Shown here: in pieces, positions 1 to 8,212 of the stretch
How the letters are laid out: each line of letters begins with the position of its first letter
Position numbering within the stretch: position 1 is the first letter of the stretch
DNA from: an uncultured Paraprevotella sp.
GTDB taxonomy: Bacteria > Bacteroidota > Bacteroidia > Bacteroidales > Bacteroidaceae
NCBI GenBank assembly: GCA_944321525.1
Contig: CALULQ010000030.1
Coordinates: forward strand, 1 to 46,877
Length of the DNA stretch: 46,877 nucleotides
Direction of reading: 5' to 3'
Made by a program: the position numbers and the translations under genes
Notes under the pieces: generated by a model
Seen by the model: only the letters and a program-made list of their open reading frames with translations
What the model was told of the DNA's origin: nothing
Databases searched by the model: none

Positions 1-52
1 GAGCAATTGACTCTTAATCAATGGGTCCAGGGTTCGAGCCCCTGAGGGCGTA
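1..52 (+). tRNA. tRNA-Lys (CTT anticodon), 5' truncated by window edge
   Basis: The anticodon arm attga / ctcttaa / tcaat puts CTT at the anticodon, reading the lysine codon AAG. It is followed by a variable loop, a T-arm with loop ttcgagc between caggg and ccctg, and the 3' acceptor strand agggcgt with discriminator A at 52. No CCA is encoded. The 5' acceptor strand and most of the D-arm lie before the window. Confidence 0.9.
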
Positions 53-53
53 C

Positions 54-83
54 AAGAAAGGCAACCGTACGGTTGCCTTTCTT
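54..83 (+). terminator. Terminator after tRNA-Lys
   Basis: A perfect 14-bp inverted repeat (aagaaaggcaaccg / cggttgcctttctt) with a 2-nt spacer starts 2 nt after the tRNA. The 3' arm itself ends in a T-rich run. The symmetry would allow bidirectional function. Confidence 0.85.
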
Positions 84-194
84 GTTTCACGCCGCTGTCC
101 GCCGCGATGTTGCGTCCATGTTGCTCCATTCCCATGCCGGGAGCTGCTTTGCCCTGCCTTTTGCGGCATTTTTTGAAAAAATCCGTGCAAAACA

Positions 195-225
195 TTGGGC
201 AAGTTATATTTTTTTCATACTTTTG
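195..225 (+). promoter_or_regulatory. Bacteroidetes-type promoter for the leader/ncRNA region
   Basis: A -7 box TACTTTTG (218-225) matches TAnnTTTG exactly, and TTGG (195-198) lies 19 nt upstream as the -33 element. Predicted transcription start is about 230-233, more than 400 nt before the next clear start codon at 648. It therefore drives either a free-standing RNA or a very long leader. Confidence 0.65.
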
Positions 226-231
226 TCGCGT

Positions 232-570
232 TATCTTCCCGTTCGTTTCAAACGCGGAGGGGAGTGGGTAGCACTTGATTAATGAAAATAGGCGTTTTCG
301 TACGCTGGTCTTATAAAACTAGAACTTCGCAACTTCCAGTCACACAGAAGATCAGAGAAGAGGAAAATGTCTACGTGGCACGATTATACCTGCCCGGCAG
401 ACCATGCTGCTTCCGTCGTGGGAGTGGCATGGCTCTGTGTCGGAGACAGAGGGTAATACGTATGGGCGTGGGCTGTTCTTTTTGCTTGTCTTACTTGTGT
501 GAGGGCATTGCGAAGGCCTTAGTTTTGGTAAAACAAGCAAGCGGACAGACTCCATGCCTTTTTTATTTTT
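232..570 (+). ncRNA. Candidate structured RNA or attenuator leader, class unknown
   Basis: This stretch follows a good promoter and carries no convincing gene. Two collinear long-range helices are visible: AAAACTA (315-321) with TAGTTTT (520-526), and CTTCGCAA (325-332) with TTGCGAAG (508-515), separated by a 3x4 internal loop. Local hairpins are CCATGC/GCATGG (402-407/427-432) and CTCTGT/ACAGAG (433-438/446-451). Competing pairings also exist: TTGCTTGT (482-489) with ACAAGCAA (533-540), and GGCATGG (426-432) with CCATGCC (552-558), the latter directly followed by a T-rich tail (559-570). The 5' strand (ttcgcaa...ccagtc) faintly recalls enterobacterial 6S RNA, but the adjacent hairpins do not fit a simple 6S rod. 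The class is unassigned; a leader attenuator for the operon at 648 is equally possible. Confidence 0.5.
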
Positions 571-647
571 CGAGTAGTTCAAAAAACAAAGAATGAAACA
601 AAGCCGAATCCCGGGAGTCTATAGGCGCACATAAAAAATGTATTATT

Positions 648-1628
648 ATGAAAAAGAGATTCCTTTTCGTCCTCCTCATCGTAGTCTTGTTCTCTATGAG
701 GGCAACCGCCCAGTCGTCCTTGCTGGCCACGCTGAACCACGAAGGCACTATTTCCACCTACTATGGCGCCGGTGCATTGCAGGAAGCCTACAACGCAGCC
801 GCCAACGGGGATGTCATCACACTCTCTTCCGGTTCGTTCCTGGGCACGGACATCAAGAAGGCCATCACCCTGCGCGGCGCGGGCATGGCCGTGGACACCG
901 TATCGCATACGGAACCGACCGTCATCTCCAATGACTTCACCATCAACATCAGCGACACGCTCGACCATCGGTTCACAATGGAAGGCATTTACAGCAATCA
1001 GGATATCAAAATCTCTTGTTTGCAGAACGCCATGTTCTTGAAATGTCGGTTCAAATCTGTAGCTTATACGGGCGGTAATAGCAGCAAGATGAAAGATTTG
1101 AATTTTATCCATTGCCGGATTGCGGAGGACTTTCAATTATCGGTTAATGGCTCCGCTGCATTTATCAATAGCATTGTTTTGGGAACATATCAACATGACA
1201 ATGCCGTTTTTTCCTTCACCAACTGCTACGTGGATAATGTAAACCTCTCGCATTCAGAATACAAAAACTGTATTATCAAACACGAGAACAACGGTCAACC
1301 GACTACCACTTATTACAACAACCTTTGGCTTTGCGGCACCGGTCATAGCCTCTACTCCCCCAACAATACCAACGTGAAGATTAGTCCGTCCGACGAGCGT
1401 GTCAGCTTCTTGAACGTGGACTATTCCGACAGCAACGACTATGTGCTGACAGATGCCGTGCGAGCCTTGATCAAAGGAACGGACGGAACGGAAGTGGGCA
1501 TCCATGGCGGCAGCTTGCCCTACGACCCCACGCCCACGAATCCGCAAATCACAAAATTCAACGTCGCCTCCAAGTCCACGGCCGACGGCAAGCTGAGCGT
1601 GGACATCGAAGTGAACAGCGACAATTAA
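648..1628 (+). CDS. Secreted beta-helix-like protein
   Basis: A 326-aa protein with a Sec signal peptide (residues 1-22: KKR, hydrophobic core, ATAQ). The mature part begins with a pattern (AYNAAANGDVITLSSGSF, then KKAITLRGAG) typical of right-handed parallel beta-helix proteins of the pectate-lyase-like/DUF1565 type. It continues with short strands ending in Cys/Asn-rich turns. No catalytic residues can be assigned, and the C-terminus lacks a type IX sorting domain. The start follows an AT-rich stretch without an SD motif, normal for Bacteroidetes. It is first in an operon of secreted proteins, 22 nt before the next gene. The middle of the gene (about 1000-1340) is more AT-rich than its ends. 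Role unknown; a surface or glycan-related function is only a guess. Confidence 0.75.
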   Translation: MKKRFLFVLLIVVLFSMRATAQSSLLATLNHEGTISTYYGAGALQEAYNAAANGDVITLSSGSFLGTDIKKAITLRGAGMAVDTVSHTEPTVISNDFTINISDTLDHRFTMEGIYSNQDIKISCLQNAMFLKCRFKSVAYTGGNSSKMKDLNFIHCRIAEDFQLSVNGSAAFINSIVLGTYQHDNAVFSFTNCYVDNVNLSHSEYKNCIIKHENNGQPTTTYYNNLWLCGTGHSLYSPNNTNVKISPSDERVSFLNVDYSDSNDYVLTDAVRALIKGTDGTEVGIHGGSLPYDPTPTNPQITKFNVASKSTADGKLSVDIEVNSDN

Positions 1629-1650
1629 CCCCGATAAAGGTCACACGCTT

Positions 1651-4600
1651 ATGCGAAAAACAATATTATTCCTGTTGTTCCTGTGCGCCCATTGGGTGGC
1701 GCAAGGACAAATGCCATACGAATACCGCTATTGGTTCGATGGTGACGAGTCCGGGCAACGCACCGGCACGTCCGCCACGCCGCAGTGGTCCATGGCCCTG
1801 GACCTGGACGGGTTGTCGCAAAGCTTCCACTCGCTGCACTTCCAGGTGAAGGACACGGTGTGGAGCTCGCCCGTGACGCGGTATTTCCTGAAAGTGCCTG
1901 AAGAGGGGCCGAAGACTTTCACCTATTGGTTCGACAATGGCTACCGCGAGGCGGCCACTGCCACCGTGACCGACGGGACCGCCGTGCTGGACGTGAGCCA
2001 ACTGACGGACGGGATGCACTTCATGCATATCGCGTACGACATGGACGGGCAGAACAGCCTGCCCAAGACGGCTGTCTTCTGGAAGCAACCTCTCGAAGGG
2101 CAGTTGCGCTACCGCCTGTGGATGGACAACGACCCAGGCACCCAGCAGTCAGGCGACTACAACGGGCAGCCCATCGAGCTGGACGTGAGCACCATGGACG
2201 ACGGATTCCACATCCTGCATGCGCAAATCGAAGGGCGCGGGACGGCTTCCATTCCCTACACGCAGATGTTCATCAAGGTGCCGCAAACGGTGGGGGTGGA
2301 CTATCTGACCTGCCTCTTCATGGTGGACTCCGAGGTGTATAAGCAAGAACGTGTGCCCGCCGAGGGCGGCGCGGTGCATTGGGAATTCGACGCCACCGGC
2401 ATCCCGCAGGGGCTGCACAAGGCGCAGGGTCTCATCGTGACCCCGTCCGGCGTGGCCTCGAACGTGCAGGAAGCTTTCTTCTATCGCACTATGACCACGG
2501 CGGAAAAGGCGGCGATGCAGTGTTATTACTCCATAGACGGCGACACGCACCGCCATCAGGCGGGTAGGCTGACCGGCGACTTGTTCCATTTCGACCTCGA
2601 CGTGTCGGAGCTGAGCGACGGCTTCCACCGCCTGTCCTACATGCTGATGGATCCCAACGGGGCCAGCTCCAAGGTCATGTCGGCCTTCTTCATCAAGACG
2701 CCCTTGGGCGGCAACGGCATCACGCAATACACCTACTGGCTGAACGACAACGAGGAAAACATGCACTCCGTGCAGCTGGAGGAGCGCACCAACCCGTTCA
2801 AGCTCATTACGCTGTTGCCCGTGGAGGCCTGTCCCATACGCAGTTCCTGCTTCTGTTTCGAGGTGGAGGACGGGCAGCCCATGGTTTATGCCCGCAACGA
2901 CCTGCACGTCCGTTTCTACGACGTGGCTGGCCGCATTACCGAAGCTTCGGAACGCTATGTGGACTACAACGTGGGGGAAGAGGTGACCGATGTTGTGGCA
3001 CTCGCCGACAGCGAAGGGAAAGTCAGCGAGGACCGGCCGAAAGAAAACGGCATACTCTGGTATAGTATGGACGCCGTCATCGGCGACAGCCTTTCCGTCA
3101 AGAGCAACCGGGCCTGCACGCTGCAGATCTTTGCTCCCGACGGCGAGGAAGTCTATGCGGCCTCGGGCGCGGAATCCGTGGCTTTCGGCGGCTGCCATGC
3201 CTACAAGGACGGCACTTATTACATTGCCCTGCACGACGTGACGGCCACCGGCGGCACCGACGTAGAATTGTCCTACCAGCATATTGACAAGTATGCGGTG
3301 CTGAGCCATACGCCCGATGAAGTTGGTGCCGCGTTCGGTTATTTCCATGTCCAATTGCTGGGTAACGGGTTTGATAAATTGAAACGCGCCACATTCGTCC
3401 TTGGTGACGAACATATCACAGCCGACACCATCATTGTAAACGATATTTCAAATGCCACACTGGTGTGCTTCATCGCAAATCCTGTAATGGATAGAGGTGA
3501 TTACGACCTGATTTTGGAATTTGAGGAAGAAGGTGAAATCGAGGAGCTCGTTGTGGAAAAGGCATTAAACATAGCCAATCCTGTATATGGCGATATTGAA
3601 ATAGAGATTAAACCATTGCCTCGTACAGCCAAGCCCTATCCTGTAACCGTGACCGTAAAGAACACGGGCAACGTAAGCTATCAGATGGTGCCGCTGTACA
3701 TCGGATTCGACCATCCCGAGCTCATAGAAGAAGTTAGTGCGCTTAATTTCGAAATCTGTTTGGAAAAGTCAGCCGAAGAAACCGGCTTAAGCACATTCAT
3801 CTTGACCGATAATTTGTTGGGAAAAGGTATAGACGGATTCGTGCTGCCTACAATGATTCCAAGTTTGGGACCCAATGAAACGTTAGAGCTGCAAGTAGGA
3901 TTCGTGGCCGGACCACATACTAAATTCAACATGTATGCTTGGAACTACCGTCCATGGAGCTTGGATGCTTCGCCGGAAACAGCGGTGATGCCTATGTCTT
4001 CAAGAGTGCGTCCGAATCCCATGTGCGAGATGGATCCTTGCGAAATTGTGGAGCGTGTACTTCCCAATTGGGCAGAATGCGTATGTGGAATTAATTGGGC
4101 CAACATCTCTCTGCTGGCAGGATCATATTTGGCTATCAATAATTGGAGGTCGAAAAAATTGAATGATGCGTACGAAGAACTTGATGACTATAATATATCT
4201 TTTCGTTACAATATCATTCCATTGCCATCACCTGGAGACATCATACGAAAAATCATGGATCGCTGCATCCACATGCCAAAAGAAGCATTGGAAGTGCTTA
4301 AATCCGCCATGCTTGAAGCAGCGGAGGACGGATGTCCTAATCCTGACCCAAAACCGATAGACGTGCTCATGCCGGGCGATCCGAACGACATTAAAGGCTA
4401 TCAAGCTCCGTCTGAAAGCAAATGTGTCGGCAAAGGCATAACTGATGCTTACTATACGATTGAATTCGAGAATGACCCTGATATCGCCAATGCGTCCGCC
4501 CACTATATTGTGGTGACAGACACGCTCAATGGGGATTATTTTGATTTGGAGAGCTTCACACCTACAGGCATCAAGCTAAGTCATAGGGATGTGATGCTTG

Positions 4601-5436
4601 ACGGGAAACAGTCGTTTGTGAAGACAATTGACATGCGGCCGGAGATAAACGTACTGGCCCAAGTAACCTTGGATTATGACGCGAAAAAGGGCATTGCTCA
4701 ATGGACCTTCATTTCGCTTGATCCGATGACCATGGAGCCGACCGATCACGTCATGATGGGGATACTCCCCGTGAACTATGACGGAGAAGGACAAGGTGAG
4801 GTGACGTTTGATATCAAGCTGAAGGAAAATCTTCCAGATGGTATGGAAATTCCGAACCGTGCTTCCATCGTGTTCGACCAAAACGATGCAATTATCACGC
4901 CTACTTGGGTTAACGTGGTGGACACCATCGCACCGGTAAGCACCATCGCCGCCTGCGAGGCACGTAACGACAGCACTGTGGTGCTGCGTTTTGAAGCCAC
5001 GGACAACCGCTCTGGCGTGTGGAGGTATGACCTCTACGTGCAGGAGAGCACGGATGCACCGTGGACGAAAGTGGCCGAGGGCGTGGAAGACGACGAGTAT
5101 GAGTTCAAGGGATTCAGCGGGTTCGACTATGGCTTCTGCGTGATGGCCACAGACTCCGCCGGGAACATGGAGGCCAAAGCCCTGCAACGGGAGGCCGCTA
5201 AACCGACTTATACGGCCGGCGACGCCAATGGCGACGGGGTGGTGGATGTGCTCGACGCATCCTTGGCTACGGACAAGTTCCTCGGTAAAATCGTTTATCT
5301 GAACTTCGAGGCTACGGACGTCAACAACGACGAATTGATCGACGCTATGGACGTGTCGCTCATCCGGCAAATATTCCTCTCTACCGTGACGAGGAGAAGT
5401 ATGATGGTAAGAATGAGAATCACTACAACAAAATGA
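1651..5436 (+). CDS. Large secreted repeat protein with C-terminal dockerin-like domain
   Basis: A 1261-aa protein with signal peptide (1-20). Residues about 26-420 hold five to six tandem copies of a ~60-residue unit: Y-x-x-W-F/M-D near the start, LDVSxLxDGxHxLH in the middle, FxKxP at the end (units near 26-83, 92-147, 154-211, 219-279, 292-351, and a partial unit from 361). Further on are beta-sandwich-like regions, including a stretch near 1000-1090 with GEVTFDIKLKENLPDG and ASIVFDQNDAIITP, typical of Bacteroidetes cell-surface modules, then an Ig/FN3-like segment. Residues about 1190-1245 form a type I dockerin-like pair of calcium loops (DANGDGVVDVLD and DVNNDELIDAMD). The stop overlaps the next start (ATGA), suggesting translational coupling. 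Base composition falls sharply in the middle of the gene. Not a recognised enzyme; probably structural or adhesive. Confidence 0.8.
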   Translation: MRKTILFLLFLCAHWVAQGQMPYEYRYWFDGDESGQRTGTSATPQWSMALDLDGLSQSFHSLHFQVKDTVWSSPVTRYFLKVPEEGPKTFTYWFDNGYREAATATVTDGTAVLDVSQLTDGMHFMHIAYDMDGQNSLPKTAVFWKQPLEGQLRYRLWMDNDPGTQQSGDYNGQPIELDVSTMDDGFHILHAQIEGRGTASIPYTQMFIKVPQTVGVDYLTCLFMVDSEVYKQERVPAEGGAVHWEFDATGIPQGLHKAQGLIVTPSGVASNVQEAFFYRTMTTAEKAAMQCYYSIDGDTHRHQAGRLTGDLFHFDLDVSELSDGFHRLSYMLMDPNGASSKVMSAFFIKTPLGGNGITQYTYWLNDNEENMHSVQLEERTNPFKLITLLPVEACPIRSSCFCFEVEDGQPMVYARNDLHVRFYDVAGRITEASERYVDYNVGEEVTDVVALADSEGKVSEDRPKENGILWYSMDAVIGDSLSVKSNRACTLQIFAPDGEEVYAASGAESVAFGGCHAYKDGTYYIALHDVTATGGTDVELSYQHIDKYAVLSHTPDEVGAAFGYFHVQLLGNGFDKLKRATFVLGDEHITADTIIVNDISNATLVCFIANPVMDRGDYDLILEFEEEGEIEELVVEKALNIANPVYGDIEIEIKPLPRTAKPYPVTVTVKNTGNVSYQMVPLYIGFDHPELIEEVSALNFEICLEKSAEETGLSTFILTDNLLGKGIDGFVLPTMIPSLGPNETLELQVGFVAGPHTKFNMYAWNYRPWSLDASPETAVMPMSSRVRPNPMCEMDPCEIVERVLPNWAECVCGINWANISLLAGSYLAINNWRSKKLNDAYEELDDYNISFRYNIIPLPSPGDIIRKIMDRCIHMPKEALEVLKSAMLEAAEDGCPNPDPKPIDVLMPGDPNDIKGYQAPSESKCVGKGITDAYYTIEFENDPDIANASAHYIVVTDTLNGDYFDLESFTPTGIKLSHRDVMLDGKQSFVKTIDMRPEINVLAQVTLDYDAKKGIAQWTFISLDPMTMEPTDHVMMGILPVNYDGEGQGEVTFDIKLKENLPDGMEIPNRASIVFDQNDAIITPTWVNVVDTIAPVSTIAACEARNDSTVVLRFEATDNRSGVWRYDLYVQESTDAPWTKVAEGVEDDEYEFKGFSGFDYGFCVMATDSAGNMEAKALQREAAKPTYTAGDANGDGVVDVLDASLATDKFLGKIVYLNFEATDVNNDELIDAMDVSLIRQIFLSTVTRRSMMVRMRITTTK

Positions 5437-6590
5437 AAATGAAAACAGCAAAACTGATTATGGCCTGGCTTGCGCTCTATGTGGCGCAGGCCACGGCCCA
5501 AACGCCCAACACACTGGAGGTGTGGATGGACGAAAGCGTGAGCGTAACGGCCGACGGAAAGACCGTGACTTACCTCACCGTCAGCGAGAAAGACCCGAAC
5601 GTGAATTATATCGCGTTCAACATGACTTTGACGCTTCCCAAGGGGATGAAGGTGAATCAGGTGAGGTCGGGGCGCGAATACGTGGCGGACATCCAATTGT
5701 CCGAACGGGCTACGACCACCCACATGATTGACTGCAACATGCCCGAAGAACGGATGCTGAAAATCATCTGCACGTCCAGCAGCAATTTTGAGTTGTACCC
5801 CGACGACGTGGACGGTAATATCATGTATCCGTTATTCACCATCGGACTGGTGGCCGACCCTTCGACCATTAATGGGCGGTATGATGTGGAAATGTACGAC
5901 TGCCGCTTCGTTCGCTATCTGGAAGACGGGCAGACGTTGGCGCCCGTGGATTTGGACCACACGGAATACAGCGAGTTCGTGGTGACAGGCGGGACGGACG
6001 CTTCGGTGGACTTCACCCTTCCGGCCGAGGGGTGCGGCACCATGATTCTGCCTTTCGACCAACAGATACCGGACGGTATGACGGTGTATGCTTGCGAAGG
6101 CATCACGAACAATGGTTCGTCGTTGAAACTGCAAAGCGTGCCGTCGATAGAGGCCAACACGCCTTACATTGTTACCGGTCCGCAGGGAACGTACCACTTT
6201 GAAGGTGAGTACCGTGCGCTCAAGGCTTCGTATTCTACCCCTTACATGACTGGAGTGTTCGAGGAAATGCAGGTGCCCGTGGGTAATTATGTGATGCAGA
6301 ACCATAAGGACACTCATGGCGTCGCTTTTTATCGGGTGGGCTCGATTGCCACCGTTATCAGTCCTTACCGTTGCTACGTGAATGCGCTTCCGGGAACGGT
6401 GAGCGCCTACGGTCTTGAATTTGAAGATTTCACTGGGATTGATGACCATAAGGCGGATGGGAATGAACCGGTTGACGTTTATAACACAAGCGGACAGATA
6501 TTGCGTAAGCAAGTGAAACGGGCGCAAGCGCTCAACGGACTTGCGCCGGGAGTCTACATCATAGAAGATAAGAAATTTATTGTAAAGTAA
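5433..6590 (+). CDS. Secreted protein with T9SS type A C-terminal sorting domain
   Basis: A 385-aa protein with signal peptide (MKMKTAKLIMAWLALYVAQATAQ). The N-terminal third (about 25-180) is beta-rich and resembles a cohesin/BACON-like sandwich (LTVSEKDPNVNYIAFNMTLTLPKGM), but the family is not certain. Residues about 190-320 form a second beta domain common in Bacteroidetes surface proteins. The last ~45 residues (VDVYNTSGQILRK ... LNGLAPGVYIIEDKKFIVK) match the Por/type IX secretion C-terminal domain, so the protein is expected to cross the outer membrane and be anchored or released. ATG at 5433 overlaps the upstream stop; a second in-frame ATG lies 6 nt later. Third gene of the secreted operon, possibly the partner that exports or displays its neighbours. 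Confidence 0.8.
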   Translation: MKMKTAKLIMAWLALYVAQATAQTPNTLEVWMDESVSVTADGKTVTYLTVSEKDPNVNYIAFNMTLTLPKGMKVNQVRSGREYVADIQLSERATTTHMIDCNMPEERMLKIICTSSSNFELYPDDVDGNIMYPLFTIGLVADPSTINGRYDVEMYDCRFVRYLEDGQTLAPVDLDHTEYSEFVVTGGTDASVDFTLPAEGCGTMILPFDQQIPDGMTVYACEGITNNGSSLKLQSVPSIEANTPYIVTGPQGTYHFEGEYRALKASYSTPYMTGVFEEMQVPVGNYVMQNHKDTHGVAFYRVGSIATVISPYRCYVNALPGTVSAYGLEFEDFTGIDDHKADGNEPVDVYNTSGQILRKQVKRAQALNGLAPGVYIIEDKKFIVK

Positions 6591-6610
6591 CACTAAAACA
6601 GAAAAGCCAA

Positions 6611-6754
6611 ATGAAAAAGTACATCAAGCCAGAAGTAGTGGTAGCAGAGGTAGAAGTGAAGGAAACTTTGCTCAGTTGTTCAGACCTTATTCATGATGAG
6701 GAGAGTGATGGAACTGCCCCCATGAGTTATGAGCCCTATAGTATATGGGACTAA
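6611..6754 (+). CDS. 47-aa peptide, MKKYIKPEVVV type
   Basis: A short frame from ATG at 6611 to TAA at 6752-6754, 20 nt after the T9SS protein and just before a terminator, so it is the last gene of the operon. The peptide begins MKKYIKPEVVVAEVEVKE, then TLLSCSD, then an acidic and Pro/Tyr-containing tail ending SIWD. It has no signal peptide or membrane segment. Short Bacteroidales proteins with the pattern MKKYxKPxxxVxExxxxxxLLxxS are, from general experience, common near secreted or surface proteins, but their role is not established. The single cysteine and the operon position suggest a leader-like or modified-peptide precursor; this is inference only. Confidence 0.6.
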   Translation: MKKYIKPEVVVAEVEVKETLLSCSDLIHDEESDGTAPMSYEPYSIWD

Positions 6755-6783
6755 GAATTTGAAAGGAACTTGAACATGGCCAA

Positions 6784-6830
6784 AAGGGTCTTGCCTCTCT
6801 GTAGTCGGAGGGCAAGGCCCTTTCGGGCTT
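6784..6830 (+). terminator. Terminator of the secreted-protein operon
   Basis: A 12-bp stem (aagggtcttgcc 6784-6795 / ggcaaggccctt 6811-6822) with one G-U pair and a 15-nt loop lies 30 nt after the peptide gene's stop. The following T-run is short (ttt, then cgggctttt). Confidence 0.7.
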
Positions 6831-6926
6831 TTGCCGGCTGGCTGCCGGGGGACTCTCTAAGCTTTGTCTGGTGGTTTGCATTGGTTGCCGCGCAGTCCGG
6901 TCTCGCTTTTTTTATGCTTCGATTTG

Positions 6927-6957
6927 TTGGCTGTTTTACACCGAAGTGTTATCTTTG
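6927..6957 (+). promoter_or_regulatory. Promoter for the aminotransferase gene
   Basis: The -7 box TATCTTTG (6950-6957) matches TAnnTTTG, with TTGG (6927-6930) 19 nt upstream. Predicted start is about 6964, giving a leader of roughly 33 nt. The promoter lies inside an extended open frame, which supports the later ATG at 6997. Confidence 0.7.
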
Positions 6958-6996
6958 CATGAATTTCGAGAAATAGGAACTAATAAAGAAAAGAAA

Positions 6997-8199
6997 ATGC
7001 CTAAAATATCCGTCCGTGGCCAGGAAATGCCGGAGTCGCCGATACGCAAGCTGGCGCCATTGGCATTCGAGGCCAAAAGCAGGGGAATACACGTATACCA
7101 TTTGAATATCGGACAACCGGACTTGCCGACTCCACGTGCGGCCCTGGAGGCCATCCGCAACATCGACCGCAAGGTGCTGGAGTACAGCCCTAGCCAAGGT
7201 TTCTTGAGCTACCGGCAGAAACTGGTGGGCTATTATGAGAAATATAACATCCATCTTTCGGCAGACGACATCATCATCACTTCCGGTGGTTCGGAGGCCG
7301 TTTTGTTCGCCTTCTTGTCGTGCCTGAATCCGGGCGACGAAATCATTGTTCCCGAACCTGCTTACGCCAATTATATGGCTTTCGCCATTTCTGCGGGGGC
7401 TGTCATCCGCACCATTTCCACCACGATAGAGGAGGGCTTCTCGTTGCCCAAGGTGGAGAAGTTCGAGGAACTGATCAACGAACGCACGCGGGCCATACTG
7501 ATTTGCAATCCGAACAATCCCACCGGATATTTGTACACGCGCCGTGAGATGAACCAAATCCGTGACTTGGTGAAGAAATATGACTTGTATCTGTTCTCCG
7601 ACGAAGTCTACCGTGAGTTCATCTACACCGGTTCGCCTTACATCTCGGCCTGCCATTTGGAGGGCATCGAGAACAACGTGGTGCTCATAGACTCCGTGTC
7701 GAAGCGCTACAGCGAGTGTGGCATCCGCATCGGAGCGCTCATCACCAAGAACGTGGCGGTACGCAAGGCCGTGATGAAGTTCTGCCAAGCCCGCCTGAGC
7801 CCTCCCCTCATCGGACAGATTGCGGCCGAGGCCTCGCTCGACGAACCGGAAGAATACGGCCGGGAGGTGTATGACGAATACGTGGAGCGGCGCAAGTGCC
7901 TCATCGACGGGCTGAACCGCATTCCCGGCGTGTATTCGCCCATCCCGATGGGTGCGTTCTACACCGTGGCCAAACTGCCGGTGGACGATGCCGAAGAGTT
8001 TTGTGCCTGGTGCCTGAGGGATTTTAACTACGAGGGCGAAACCGTGATGATGGCGCCGGCAGCAGGCTTCTACACCACTCCGGGGTCGGGGAAGAACGAG
8101 GTGCGCATAGCTTACGTGTTGAAGAAGGAAGACTTGGTGCGCGCACTCTTTGTCCTGCGCAAGGCCTTGGAAGCTTATCCCGGGCGCGTGACCGACTGA
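6997..8199 (+). CDS. PLP-dependent class I/II aminotransferase (aspartate aminotransferase-like)
   Basis: A 400-aa fold-type I aminotransferase, expected to transfer amino groups from amino acids to 2-oxo acids in the cytosol. Motifs: NPNNPTG at 171-177 (PLP-ring and substrate contacts), SDEVY at 201-205, and the Schiff-base lysine K236 in SVSKRYSECGIRIG with R244 nearby. These are standard for the AspC/alanine aminotransferase group. Length is typical. Substrate specificity cannot be read from the sequence. The open frame extends upstream to 6871 but crosses the promoter, so ATG 6997 (MPKISVRGQEMPESPIRKL) is chosen. It is followed after 13 nt by the permease gene, probably cotranscribed. Confidence 0.9.
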   Translation: MPKISVRGQEMPESPIRKLAPLAFEAKSRGIHVYHLNIGQPDLPTPRAALEAIRNIDRKVLEYSPSQGFLSYRQKLVGYYEKYNIHLSADDIIITSGGSEAVLFAFLSCLNPGDEIIVPEPAYANYMAFAISAGAVIRTISTTIEEGFSLPKVEKFEELINERTRAILICNPNNPTGYLYTRREMNQIRDLVKKYDLYLFSDEVYREFIYTGSPYISACHLEGIENNVVLIDSVSKRYSECGIRIGALITKNVAVRKAVMKFCQARLSPPLIGQIAAEASLDEPEEYGREVYDEYVERRKCLIDGLNRIPGVYSPIPMGAFYTVAKLPVDDAEEFCAWCLRDFNYEGETVMMAPAAGFYTTPGSGKNEVRIAYVLKKEDLVRALFVLRKALEAYPGRVTD

Positions 8200-8212
8200 A
8201 GGCTGTGAGGGG

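Noticed and set aside
282..596. 104-aa open frame in the long leader
   Set aside because: Composition is not protein-like, and it covers the long-range RNA helices and the T-tract. An RNA explanation fits better.
6871..6996. 42-codon upstream extension of the aminotransferase
   Set aside because: It contains the promoter (6927-6957), and the extension has no family match.
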